Of a DNA stretch of 41,714 nucleotides, positions 1 to 8,655 are shown one piece after another. A program made the position numbers and the translations under genes. Position 1 is the stretch's first letter. The number at the start of each line of letters is the position of its first letter. Source of the stretch: Streptococcus suis (GTDB lineage Bacteria > Bacillota > Bacilli > Lactobacillales > Streptococcaceae); the NCBI RefSeq assembly GCF_019794555.1, contig NZ_JAIMEP010000018.1, forward strand, positions 1-41,714. Direction: 5' to 3'. The notes under the pieces are model-generated. The model made no database searches, had not been told where the DNA came from, and saw only the letters and a list, made by a program, of their open reading frames with translations.

Positions 1-108
1 TCTCCCCGCTACCTCACGATAGTCAGGCTTGGGAGTCGCTTTGGGGTTCACCGGTAGCGGGTGTCCACAGAGGACTTTCACCTCAGATGTACGACATGCC
101 CGTCGTAC
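1..108 (-). mobile_element. Group II intron, 5' end (domain I), cut by window edge
   Basis: Read on the minus strand, the segment starts GTACGACGGGCATGTCGTAC and contains a GAGGTGAAAGTCCTC hairpin. It also has a long-range pairing of CCCGCTACC (positions 62-54) with GGTAGCGGG near position 10. This series of elements resembles domain I of bacterial group II introns, whose 5' end is normally GUGYG; here it would be GTACG. The boundary falls right after the U-tract of the budA terminator. That is the preferred landing site of class IIC introns (family knowledge). The reverse transcriptase and domains II-VI would lie left of position 1, so subclass and activity cannot be judged. No coding sequence is visible in this stretch. 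Confidence 0.72.
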
Positions 109-112
109 ATAT

Positions 113-152
113 AAAAAAGAGAGTAGTTCCAATAAGAAACTTCTCTCTTTTT
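113..152 (-). terminator. Rho-independent terminator of the budA operon
   Basis: On the minus strand AGAGAGAAGT pairs with ACTACTCTCT (one A-A mismatch) and is followed by six T. It lies 18 bases after the budA stop. The A-tract on the other side makes it potentially bidirectional. The intron-like sequence starts four bases past the T-run. Confidence 0.8.
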
Positions 153-169
153 AGGCTCAATTGCTAGAT

Positions 170-886
170 CTATTCTGCCTTATCAATATCTTCTCTAACT
201 TCCTTAGCATTGAACTTAGCGAAAAGATACTGGCGGTCTTGAATTGGAAAACGCTGGTCTAGTTGATCTACTGGTCCCACTTCAACCATTCCTTCTGAAA
301 TAATATAATCCATAACATGACCACCGAAGGTCAAATCATCCGAAATAAAATGCAAATGATAGCCAGCCACACTGACACCATGGAAAATCTCTGGCGTCCA
401 AATTCCAACAATGGTACCTGAAATATTCTCAGCGGTATACTCAGGCTGTCGACTTGCCACCTCCGCAAATCGGACATCAGAGGCCGACTTTGGAATCATA
501 CGCACATGCATATGCGAAAATGTTCCTTCTATTTTAATGGAACGAAAGAGATTTTCACCATCATAATATGACTCAATCCGCTGATGCAATTCATCGCTAG
601 TCATTTCAAAGCGTTGTTTGAAAATGACTTCTGCTTCATGAAAAATAACCGCTGCATAGGGAACTTTCATATCAGCTGGAACTTCAACCACTTCTGGTTT
701 TTCTCCTGCTCCCTTGGCCTGATAGGCCTTTCCATCTAAAACAATCAGCTCTCCATCAATGGAATCCAGGGTTCCCAACCCCAAATCACCATGTTCCAAC
801 AATTCACCAACCGTTAAAGAACCGCCATACAGCCCCGCCATCAAGGCACCTAAGGTATTGTATTGAAATAATCGATTTACTTGCAT
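170..886 (-). CDS. budA: Alpha-acetolactate decarboxylase
   Basis: The 238-residue protein converts (S)-alpha-acetolactate to acetoin in the cytoplasm. This diverts pyruvate carbon to a neutral product and drains the valine/leucine precursor. The family match rests on overall sequence, the usual length of about 235-240 residues, and the GYHLHFISDD segment (about residues 170-180), whose His-x-His supplies zinc ligands in this family. It starts 3 bases after the TPR gene stop, so the two are co-transcribed. It is last in the operon, with a strong terminator after it. No acetolactate synthase gene is visible nearby. Confidence 0.93.
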   Translation of the reverse strand: MQVNRLFQYNTLGALMAGLYGGSLTVGELLEHGDLGLGTLDSIDGELIVLDGKAYQAKGAGEKPEVVEVPADMKVPYAAVIFHEAEVIFKQRFEMTSDELHQRIESYYDGENLFRSIKIEGTFSHMHVRMIPKSASDVRFAEVASRQPEYTAENISGTIVGIWTPEIFHGVSVAGYHLHFISDDLTFGGHVMDYIISEGMVEVGPVDQLDQRFPIQDRQYLFAKFNAKEVREDIDKAE

Positions 887-889
887 AAT

Positions 890-2119
890 CTACTCTTCAT
901 TCAAAAATTCTTGCATGGCCAAATCATCCGGCACCAATTGGATATACCGACTAGCTTGCTCTTTTGCCTCATCCAAACGACCAAGTTGGCGCAACACTTC
1001 TATATAATCAGCCAAAAATTCTGGGTTCTCAACTAGATCAAGGGCCAATTCATCATACAATTGAATAGCCGCATCTTCCTGCTCCAATGCCTGGTAGGCT
1101 TTTGCAATATTCCATCGAGCCAAGACATTCTCAACCTCTTCATCGAATAAAGCCACAACCTCTTCAAATCGTTCCTGCTCAAGATACAAATTAGACAAGC
1201 GCAAAGCGAGCTCATTCCCATCGTCTGCTACCTCTTTTGCTCGGAGCAGATAGTCTTCTGCTCTCGCCTCATCATGTAATTCATAGGCATACTGTGAAGC
1301 TTGAAGTAAGAGATTGGCATCAAAATCATTTTTCGCCAGGCCTTTTTCCGTCATAGCCAAGGCTTCATCAATCTTATGCTCGGCATGAAGCGACCGTGCA
1401 TAGGCATACTCGTAGCCATCAAAATCAGGATTAATCGTATCCAGTTGCTTAAAGTAAAGATTTGCCTTCTGGTATTCTTCACTTTCAAATAGCAGAGCAG
1501 CCAATTCAAAAACAGTCTGGTCATCGTATTCCAACTCAACAGCTTTTTCCAAAAATTCAATGGCCGCTTCAAATTTCCCTAAACTGGCATAGGCAATACC
1601 GATTCTCTGATAGGTAGAAACTCCAGTTAGTTCATAGATGTCACGATTGTCTAGCTGTGCATAATAAGAAATGGCCTCGTCAAACAATTCCAATTCCATA
1701 TCCAATTCAGCCAATCCAAAAAGAATAACCGGCTCATCGGACAAGTAACTTGCTTCCAACATTTTTTCACGCGCAACATCAGATAATCCCTCAGCCTGAT
1801 AGAGGTCAGCCTTGACCAACAAAGCCTCCACATAAACAGGACTATCCTCTGGAATTTCCTCCAAATAGGCAAAGGCTTCTTCAACCAAACCATCTTCAAA
1901 GGCAATTTGAGCCATATTCAGGCCTACTTCAGGAAAATCGTCTTTCACTTGAGCATAGATTTGACTAGCCTGTGGGAAAAAACCAATTCCCTCCAAATAT
2001 TCCGCTAGAGACAATAAAGTCTCAACATCATCTTCAGCCAATGCTCGTTTAAAATACTTATTGGCTTTCTCTAAATCCTGCTGACTGATACAAGCCACCA
2101 TTTTTTCACTATTATTCAT
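890..2119 (-). CDS. Tetratricopeptide (TPR) repeat protein
   Basis: The 409-residue, very acidic protein is made almost entirely of helical repeats of about 34 residues, with recurring A..Y...G...EA pairs typical of TPR, for example IGIAYASLGKFEAAIEFLEKA. There is no signal peptide or membrane segment, so it is probably a cytoplasmic scaffold. The start follows GAGG with 6-base spacing inside the end of the upstream gene, and the two genes overlap by 8 bases. budA follows 3 bases later. Its partners are unknown. Similar TPR proteins are common in Firmicutes, and no enzymatic motif is seen. Confidence 0.85.
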   Translation of the reverse strand: MNNSEKMVACISQQDLEKANKYFKRALAEDDVETLLSLAEYLEGIGFFPQASQIYAQVKDDFPEVGLNMAQIAFEDGLVEEAFAYLEEIPEDSPVYVEALLVKADLYQAEGLSDVAREKMLEASYLSDEPVILFGLAELDMELELFDEAISYYAQLDNRDIYELTGVSTYQRIGIAYASLGKFEAAIEFLEKAVELEYDDQTVFELAALLFESEEYQKANLYFKQLDTINPDFDGYEYAYARSLHAEHKIDEALAMTEKGLAKNDFDANLLLQASQYAYELHDEARAEDYLLRAKEVADDGNELALRLSNLYLEQERFEEVVALFDEEVENVLARWNIAKAYQALEQEDAAIQLYDELALDLVENPEFLADYIEVLRQLGRLDEAKEQASRYIQLVPDDLAMQEFLNEE

Positions 2120-3275
2120 TCTTTACCTCAATAGATTCCTCATTATATAAAGCACTATGTTCTTTGTACCATTCAAAGATTGCTTTCACCAAAACCTTGA
2201 TAGAAGCATAAATTGGAATCCCTAATAGCACCCCAAGCACACCATACATTTGGCCTGCAGTCAGGAGTACAAACAAAATCGTAATTGGATGAATGCTGAG
2301 CGAGCTACCTATTATCAAAGGCGTTACAAAACGACCTTCAATGGTTTGTTCTATCATAAAAACAATCAATACTTTTAGCAACATAAATGGACCAGCAATT
2401 AACCCCAAAATTACTGCTGGAATCATTGCCAAAAATGAACCTAGGTAGGGAATCAAATTTAAAAATCCGGCCATCACTCCTAGAGTCACAGAATAGTTTA
2501 GACCAATAATTGAAAATAAAATAGAGAACATAACTGCTACAATGATTGCAACAGTTACCTGACCACGAACATAATTTGATAACTGACTGTTCACATCTGA
2601 CAAAACAGCTCCAATAGGCACCCTCCACTTAGTCGGTAAATATTGGGTAATATGTTTATTCAAGTATTGTCCATCCCGTAAAAGGTAAAAGAGTATAAAA
2701 GGCATGATAAGAACAGCAACAACAATCTGAGATGCAGTCGAAATCAAATTACTTGCCCAGTTAACAGCACTGGAAGAAAATTTCTGCGCAAAAGTGATTA
2801 TCTGGTCATTAACTTTGTCAAGCATTTCCAAAGCGGTTGGTCTAAATTGTTCAAATCGCTGATCTTGTAATAAGCCCGTTACACTCCCCTCAATTTTTTG
2901 GATATTTGAAGGAAGATTTTGTGCAAATGAAGTAACTTGTACTTGAATGCTTGGAATAGCTACAGCAAGTCCCCAAACAATCAAAAGAGCAATCAATACA
3001 AACAGTATCGAAATGCCAATTGTTCGAGAAATATTATGTTTCTCCATCCAATCAACCATTGGATTTAATAAATAGTACAAGAGACCTGTCAAGATCATCG
3101 GTAACAATAAAATTTCCAGAAAACTTCCAATCGGTCTAAACAAAAAGCTAATCTTACTAAACACTAAAATAGTCAAAAAAGTCAATAGGATTACTAGCAA
3201 AATGGTAACGGCCTGATTATTCAAAAACCAACGGAAGAACCAGCTAAAACTAAATTTTTGATCTTTGTCGTCCAC
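2112..3275 (-). CDS. AI-2E (PerM/YtvI-like) family membrane protein
   Basis: The 387-residue protein has about eight hydrophobic segments: a pair at residues 18-70, one near 85-110, and a cluster from 185 to 365. A polar domain at about 115-185 separates them. This is the layout of the AI-2E/UPF0118 family, whose members include Na+/H+ antiporters and proposed quorum-signal exporters, so the substrate cannot be assigned. The start is GTG, preceded by AAAGGAGTAAGTATC. A possible promoter upstream has TACAAT (extended -10) and CTGACA with an 18-base spacer. It heads the operon with the TPR gene and budA. Confidence 0.85.
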   Translation of the reverse strand: MDDKDQKFSFSWFFRWFLNNQAVTILLVILLTFLTILVFSKISFLFRPIGSFLEILLLPMILTGLLYYLLNPMVDWMEKHNISRTIGISILFVLIALLIVWGLAVAIPSIQVQVTSFAQNLPSNIQKIEGSVTGLLQDQRFEQFRPTALEMLDKVNDQIITFAQKFSSSAVNWASNLISTASQIVVAVLIMPFILFYLLRDGQYLNKHITQYLPTKWRVPIGAVLSDVNSQLSNYVRGQVTVAIIVAVMFSILFSIIGLNYSVTLGVMAGFLNLIPYLGSFLAMIPAVILGLIAGPFMLLKVLIVFMIEQTIEGRFVTPLIIGSSLSIHPITILFVLLTAGQMYGVLGVLLGIPIYASIKVLVKAIFEWYKEHSALYNEESIEVKNE

Positions 3276-3373
3276 GATACTTACTCCTTTTCTTTTTATC
3301 TATTGTATCATGTAGAAAGGAATTTTGTCAGAATCAACTACAGAATTTATGCGACTTTATCAGAAAAAAGTGG

Positions 3374-3379
3374 TATAAT
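3374..3379 (+). promoter_or_regulatory. Extended -10 promoter of the lactonase gene
   Basis: TGGTATAAT is an extended -10 element 30 bases before the ATG at 3410. No good -35 is visible. The ribosome site AAAGGAG follows at 3398-3404. Confidence 0.6.
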
Positions 3380-3409
3380 TTTATCAATCATTTCCTAAAG
3401 GAGAAACCC

Positions 3410-4411
3410 ATGACGATCTATTTCGGTACGTATACCAAACGCGAATCAAAAGGTATCTATAAAGCACAATTTGACGCAACATCAGGACAACTTAGCAATT
3501 TAGAATTGGTTGCGGAAGAACCAAATCCTACCTATCTAGCTTTTGACCAAGCTGGTCATCTTTACTCAGTAGGGTCTGAAAATGGCCAAGGTGGTATAGT
3601 TGCCTTTTCTGCTGACTTTACTCCACTAAATCACGTGGTAGCTGAAGGTGCACCACTTTGCTATGTTTCCGTTGATGAAGAAAAAGACCTGGTCTATGGT
3701 TCAAATTACCACAAAGGGCAATTGCTAGTCTATAAGCGTTTGACAGATGGTTCTCTTGAACTTGCAGATGTTGCTCAGCACGAGGGCTCTGGTCCACATG
3801 AAAACCAAGCTTCTGCTCACGTTCATTTCTCTGATTTAACACCAGATAAATTTCTAGTAGCCTGTGATTTGGGATGTGACCAAGTGGTTACATATAAAGT
3901 GAACAATCAAGGAAAATTAGAAAAAGTAGCAACTTATCAAGCTACACCGGGTAGCGGACCACGCCATATCGTTTTCCATCCAACTGCAAAAATTGCCTAT
4001 CTCATCTGTGAACTGAACTCTACTATTGAAGTACTCATCTATGATGGCCATGGGCAATTCGAACTGATGCAAACCATCTCAACCCTTCCAGAGGAGCACA
4101 CTGGTTTCAATGGTACTGCTGCTATTCGTATCACGAAAGATGGTCAATTTGTCTATGGCTCAAACCGTGGGAACGACTCTATCGCAGTATACAAAACCCT
4201 TGGCGACACTAGCTTAGAGTTGGTTGAAATCGTTCCAACTAATGGTAAAACTCCTCGTGACTTCACTCTTAGTCCTGATGAAAATCACTTAATTGTCGTT
4301 CATCAAGATTCTGACAATGCGACTGTCTTTGCGAGAAATACAGAGAGCGGTCGTTTAACAGAACTTTATCATGATTTTTTTGTTCCTGAAGCTGTTTGCG
4401 TTACATTTTAA
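3410..4411 (+). CDS. pgl: Lactonase family protein (6-phosphogluconolactonase-like beta-propeller)
   Basis: The 333-residue protein belongs to the YbhE-type seven-bladed propeller lactonases. Repeated blades carry motifs such as PRHIVFHPTAKIAYLICELNS and DGQFVYGSNRGNDSIAVYK. Family members hydrolyse 6-phosphogluconolactone in the oxidative pentose phosphate pathway, though some act on other lactones. No zwf or gnd neighbour is present, so the substrate is inferred. It is cytoplasmic (no signal peptide), and the length matches the family. The start is set by AAAGGAGAAACCC before the ATG. A small orphan gene follows 66 bases later on the same strand. Confidence 0.85.
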   Translation: MTIYFGTYTKRESKGIYKAQFDATSGQLSNLELVAEEPNPTYLAFDQAGHLYSVGSENGQGGIVAFSADFTPLNHVVAEGAPLCYVSVDEEKDLVYGSNYHKGQLLVYKRLTDGSLELADVAQHEGSGPHENQASAHVHFSDLTPDKFLVACDLGCDQVVTYKVNNQGKLEKVATYQATPGSGPRHIVFHPTAKIAYLICELNSTIEVLIYDGHGQFELMQTISTLPEEHTGFNGTAAIRITKDGQFVYGSNRGNDSIAVYKTLGDTSLELVEIVPTNGKTPRDFTLSPDENHLIVVHQDSDNATVFARNTESGRLTELYHDFFVPEAVCVTF

Positions 4412-4477
4412 TAAGACATATTAATTGTGAAATTGAGACCATTTTGGTTTAATAGTTCCATAGGAGGTGTATTCAAC

Positions 4478-4663
4478 ATGAATCCAGTAGATCTTTTCAA
4501 TGAAGTAAAAGACTTAATCGCAAACAAAGACTTTGATGGTGCAAAACAATTTATCGAAGAAAACAAGGACCAATTCGGTGAATACTTGGAACAAGCAAAA
4601 GGCTTGTTATCAGGTTCTGAAGGTGTTAACGGTCTTTTAGATAAAGTTAAAGGCTTGTTCTAA
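4478..4663 (+). CDS. Small acidic helical protein, function unknown
   Basis: The reading frame is open further upstream, but TAGGAGGTGTATTCAAC directly before the ATG at 4478 fixes the start and gives 61 residues (MNPVDLFNEVKDLIANKDFD...). The sequence is amphipathic and rich in Lys, Glu and Asp, with helical stretches around a Gly/Ser-rich bend near residue 45. It has no membrane segment or signal peptide. It could be co-transcribed with the lactonase gene and ends just before a strong terminator. I do not recognise a family. The ribosome site and codon pattern support a real gene. Confidence 0.75.
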   Translation: MNPVDLFNEVKDLIANKDFDGAKQFIEENKDQFGEYLEQAKGLLSGSEGVNGLLDKVKGLF

Positions 4664-4671
4664 TACATGTA

Positions 4672-4703
4672 AAAACTAGGCTGAGAATGTTCAGTCTAGT
4701 TTT
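4672..4703. terminator. Bidirectional terminator between convergent genes
   Basis: AAAACTAGGCTGA pairs with TCAGTCTAGTTTT (one G-T pair) around a 5-base loop. T-runs follow on the plus strand and A-runs precede it, so it can end both the small plus-strand gene and the minus-strand HAD pseudogene, whose stop lies inside it. Confidence 0.8.
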
Positions 4704-5338
4704 CTTTTTTCTTTGAAAATAGTCGTAAGTTCTTGGATTGAATGCAGTTGCCAGTCACTCTTCCACTCCATATCCTCAACAGCAAATCTTCCAATTCCTG
4801 TCAATAAGCGAACAGCCCTCATACCTAGCGATTTAGCTGGTACAATGTCATTATCGTACCTATCCCCAACATAGACAACTCTATTTGCTGTGGTGTTTGA
4901 TTTTTGCAAGGCAAGTTTGAAAATAGTCGAATCTGGCTTAGATAGTCCAACTTCCTCAGAGAGGATAATAAGTTGAAAGTAAGACTCAATTCCCCATTCC
5001 TCCAACAAAGCCCTTACCGTAGCAGATTGATTTGCAATTATCCCTAATTGATAGTGTTTTGATAAAGTTTCAAGAACTAGCTTTGCTCCCGGATAAAGTT
5101 TTACCCCTTTATTTGTCCATAAAGGACGTGACTCGGTCGGTGAAAAATATTGCCAGGTCGCACGAATTGGGTCCAGCGACTTATGAGCATACTCCACCAT
5201 TTTCTTTTTATAAGAATCTTATGAAACCTCTATATCCAGAGACTCTAACTTCTTCACACACTTGTCTATATAATAACCATAGGCAGCCTCTTCATCTAAA
5301 AGCGTCGAACCCAAATCAAAAAATATCCACTCTATCAT
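4691..5338 (-). pseudogene. HAD-superfamily hydrolase broken by one in-frame stop
   Basis: The frame opens at ATG 5338 behind GGAG with 6-base spacing and begins MIEWIFFDLGSTLLDEE. It meets TAA at 5221-5219 after 39 codons, then continues in the same frame without another stop to 4691. The second part carries HAD motif II-like IANQSA, the KPD lysine region (GLSKPDSTIF) and motif IV VGDRYDNDIVPAK. A restart ATG exists at 5200, but that product (169 residues) lacks the motif I nucleophile and should be inactive. Motif I reads DLG rather than DxD. The gene was probably a YjjG-like phosphatase of about 215 residues. A sequencing error cannot be excluded. Confidence 0.85.
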
Positions 5339-5504
5339 CCCATTCTCCATCACTTTTCAACATGAGAATACTTAAGTTGATTAGTCTTTTTAGAATATCA
5401 TTTTATCAATTTCAAGGCAAAGAAAACTCCCTAGGAATTTCAGTCTAGTATTCTATTCATTCTTAAAAATAGTTAGGACCTGTCTTGTCATAGATTTTCA
5501 CAAA

Positions 5505-5765
5505 TCAATAGATATCTTTACGATGTCCAAACTCAAGTGCTAAAATAACCAACTTATCATCTTGAATATCGCAAATCAGTCGGTAATCTCCGATACGATA
5601 ACGCCACTCGTGAGCATGATTACCTGTCAAACCTTTACCATTGGCGCGTGGATTTTCAGTCCCTTCTAAGTGCTTATCAATCCAAGCAAATAGCAACCTC
5701 TGAATTTGCCTATCTAATTTCTTAATTTGCTTTTGAGCCTTTTTAGAATACTCTAAATGATACAT
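5505..5765 (-). CDS. relE: RelE/YafQ-family mRNA interferase toxin
   Basis: This 86-residue basic protein fits the RelE/ParE superfamily. It has an N-terminal YSKKAQKQIKKLDRQ helix, a central loop, then WRYRIGDYRLICDI strands and C-terminal FGHRKDIY. Family members cut mRNA on the ribosome and are neutralised by the antitoxin encoded just upstream. The antitoxin gene ends one base before this ATG, so the pair is translationally coupled. The C-terminal His/Arg/Tyr positions of the family are present, so the toxin looks intact. Type II TA loci of this kind are reported from S. suis (recalled). Confidence 0.9.
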   Translation of the reverse strand: MYHLEYSKKAQKQIKKLDRQIQRLLFAWIDKHLEGTENPRANGKGLTGNHAHEWRYRIGDYRLICDIQDDKLVILALEFGHRKDIY

Positions 5766-5766
5766 G

Positions 5767-5988
5767 CTATAATCCTAGCTCTTTCTTAAAATCAGCATGA
5801 CTAATTGTTTCTGGATTTGCTTTGTACTCATCATAAGCTTGATGATAGATTTTTAAATCATACTCATCTTCAATATCACGCTCCAAAGCTTTCTTAAAAA
5901 GGCTAGAAAGACTTTGACCTGTTAATTGTGCATAGCTTTTAAAGAACACCTCTTCTTCTTGATTTAATCTGATAGTTACTGTACTCAT
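5767..5988 (-). CDS. relB: RelB-type ribbon-helix-helix antitoxin
   Basis: The 73-residue protein starts at ATG 5988 after GAGGTAAACACC. The longer open frame (to 6027) would begin inside the operator and lacks a ribosome site. N-terminal MSTVTIRLNQEEEVFFKSYA is a ribbon-helix-helix DNA-binding segment. The C-terminal acidic tail (about residues 40-73) would bind and block RelE. Such antitoxins repress their own promoter, here through the perfect palindrome just upstream. The gene abuts relE by one base. Confidence 0.9.
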   Translation of the reverse strand: MSTVTIRLNQEEEVFFKSYAQLTGQSLSSLFKKALERDIEDEYDLKIYHQAYDEYKANPETISHADFKKELGL

Positions 5989-6007
5989 GGTGTTTACCTC
6001 GTTTCTT

Positions 6008-6044
6008 TGTGTTACATTGTAACACATTTTGGAGTATTTGTCAA
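6008..6044 (-). promoter_or_regulatory. relBE promoter with palindromic operator over the -10
   Basis: On the minus strand TTGACA (6044-6039), a 17-base spacer and TACAAT (6021-6016) form a near-consensus sigma-A promoter. The -10 box lies inside the perfect 19-base palindrome TGTGTTACATTGTAACACA (6008-6026), which is the expected RelB operator. Binding there would block RNA polymerase, giving autoregulation. Confidence 0.85.
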
Positions 6045-6054
6045 TCTATCAAAA

Positions 6055-6075
6055 AGCACCTAGTTTCCTAGACGC
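6055..6075 (-). terminator. Terminator with GAAA tetraloop
   Basis: On the minus strand AGCGTCTAG, GAAA and CTAGGTGCT form a 9-pair stem (two G-T pairs) capped by a GNRA loop, followed by five T. It lies about 60 bases past the stop of the gene remnant at 6134 and just upstream of the relBE promoter, which it insulates. Confidence 0.65.
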
Positions 6076-6133
6076 TAGTACAATAGTCACGATTTGAACG
6101 TGAGCTTCCTATATCAAGTCTACTCCATCTATA

Positions 6134-6300
6134 CTACTCCTTGCGCTTGAGAATATTATACCCCACACTCCGATAGACACCTACCATATTATGATAAACC
6201 TCCATTTTAGGTAAAGGAACTACAATAAAATACACATCTGAATAGGTTTCAAACCATTTGTTCAACTTGTCATAAGGCGGTGACTGATACTCAATGAAAA
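6134..6300 (-). pseudogene. 3' remnant of an unidentified gene
   Basis: The minus-strand frame reads FIEYQSPPYDKLNKWFETYS, then DVYFIVVPLPKMEVYHNM and VGVYRSVGYNILKRKE, with a stop at 6136-6134. The composition looks like real protein, and an intrinsic terminator follows. No start codon or ribosome site exists: upstream the frame runs into a T-run and then TGA inside a hairpin. I read it as the preserved C-terminus of a gene whose 5' part was lost, with a repeat-like ATTTTCATTGAGTATC at the junction. I do not recognise the family. Confidence 0.4.
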
Positions 6301-6310
6301 TGCAAAAAAA

Positions 6311-6333
6311 GCTGTCTCAAATTATGAAACAGC
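6311..6333 (-). terminator. Hairpin with T-run (second terminator after eno)
   Basis: On the minus strand GCTGTTTCA pairs with TGAGACAGC (one mismatch) and is followed by seven T. A further hairpin, GTCACA/TGTGAC, lies at about 6350-6370. Together with 6440-6470 this makes a series of stops after the highly expressed eno gene. The rest of the 480-base gene-free stretch holds only the remnant and repeats described separately. Confidence 0.6.
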
Positions 6334-6439
6334 CATCAATAGTTTATAAAGGGGGTCACACTTTGTGACTGCCCTCTTACTATACCAAAAATATAGTATT
6401 TCAATCATGGGGTAGTACAAAGGGTAGTAAATTCTAAAA

Positions 6440-6470
6440 AAGCACCTTGGGATAACGCCCTAAAGTGCTT
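6440..6470 (-). terminator. eno terminator
   Basis: On the minus strand AAGCACTTTAGGG and CCCAAGGTGCTT form an imperfect stem followed by six T, 39 bases after the eno stop. Confidence 0.75.
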
Positions 6471-6508
6471 AATATCAAGGCTTTTAAGCCTTTAACCTCA
6501 TAAAGAGA

Positions 6509-7884
<1,376 letters not shown>

Positions 7885-7950
7885 GAAAAAGTCGGTATTT
7901 TTACAGAAAGAAGTAATGTAAACGTCTTCCTTTTTTCTTACATAGTTTTA

Positions 7951-7959
7951 TGTTATACT
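7951..7959 (+). promoter_or_regulatory. Extended -10 promoter abutting a start codon
   Basis: TGTTATACT is an extended -10. Only six bases separate it from the ATG at 7966, so transcription should begin on or next to the start codon. There is no ribosome site between them. Confidence 0.6.
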
Positions 7960-7965
7960 AATACT

Positions 7966-8418
7966 ATGAATAACGATATAAATACAAGCATTTTAAGAAA
8001 GGCTTCCGGGGAAACTCGTCTAAATCCGGATGAACAACGTCTGTACATGGGAACCTACCGGGAGCGGGTTGTTCTCCTACTTACTTTTGACGAATTGGCA
8101 AAGGAACAGGTCTCTCAAGACTTTAATCAGATTTGCCAAAAATTAGTTAGTAACTACCAACCGCTCTTTCTTAAACTATCCCCCTCTCTATCGGATAAGC
8201 AACAGATTTCGCTGATGAAAATGGCACAAACTCACAGCATTACTTCAGCTATTATTGACGAGAAAGTTGGTCAATCACCATATGCTGTGATTTTTCATAC
8301 TGACCATGCTATAGATAAAGAAGATGTTACCTTAGAATCGGTATTTCCAAATATATTCTTAATAGAAGAAAAAAAGGAAGATACAAAACCTTCCTTCTGG
8401 AAAAAATTATTTGGATAG
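7966..8418 (+). CDS. YueI-like (DUF1694) family protein
   Basis: The 150-residue protein starts MNNDINTSILRKASGETRLNPDEQRLYMGTYRER..., which matches the conserved N-terminus of the DUF1694/YueI family. An alternative longer frame from 7810 overlaps the eno start and promoter and is rejected. No Shine-Dalgarno sequence precedes the ATG. The -10 box ends six bases before it, pointing to a leaderless mRNA. The C-terminus is Lys-rich and ends PSFWKKLFG, a possible amphipathic membrane-touching tail. The function of the family is unknown. The gene is divergent from eno and convergent with the small membrane protein gene. Confidence 0.85.
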   Translation: MNNDINTSILRKASGETRLNPDEQRLYMGTYRERVVLLLTFDELAKEQVSQDFNQICQKLVSNYQPLFLKLSPSLSDKQQISLMKMAQTHSITSAIIDEKVGQSPYAVIFHTDHAIDKEDVTLESVFPNIFLIEEKKEDTKPSFWKKLFG

Positions 8419-8427
8419 ACTGATTTA

Positions 8428-8655
8428 TCAATGAACTAAAATAAGTACAAGACAAATAATTATACTTAATAAACACAGAATTCCTAGCAATCTGCCTATA
8501 TCATTTTTTTCATTGAAAAAGAAAATAGTTCCATTTCCTTTCAATACATTCGATTCCGTCCCTCTTTCATTCTTAGAAAGTCTTACAAGGGTTTGCAGCT
8601 TTGCAAGACAAATTAGAATAAATAAGATAATTGCTATTGATTTCATCCATTCCAT
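8428..8655 (-). CDS. Small two-helix membrane protein
   Basis: The 75-residue protein has hydrophobic segments at residues 5-20 (SIAIILFILICLA) and 55-74 (LLGILCLLSIIICLVLILV). The polar loop between them contains charged and Asn/Gly residues. AGGAGG with 9-base spacing marks the start. The ATG overlaps the end of the glycerate kinase gene by 13 bases, so the two are translationally coupled. No family is recognised. Confidence 0.75.
   Translation of the reverse strand: MEWMKSIAIILFILICLAKLQTLVRLSKNERGTESNVLKGNGTIFFFNEKNDIGRLLGILCLLSIIICLVLILVH

Noticed and set aside
5032..5448. 138-codon plus-strand frame over the HAD pseudogene
   Set aside because: It is a shadow of the minus-strand gene, without a ribosome site or recognisable protein features.
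6087..6103. Minus-strand TCACG-TTCAAAT-CGTGA looks like a tRNA T-arm, perhaps an attachment site
   Set aside because: No acceptor, D or anticodon arm can be paired upstream and no integrase is near, so it is probably chance.
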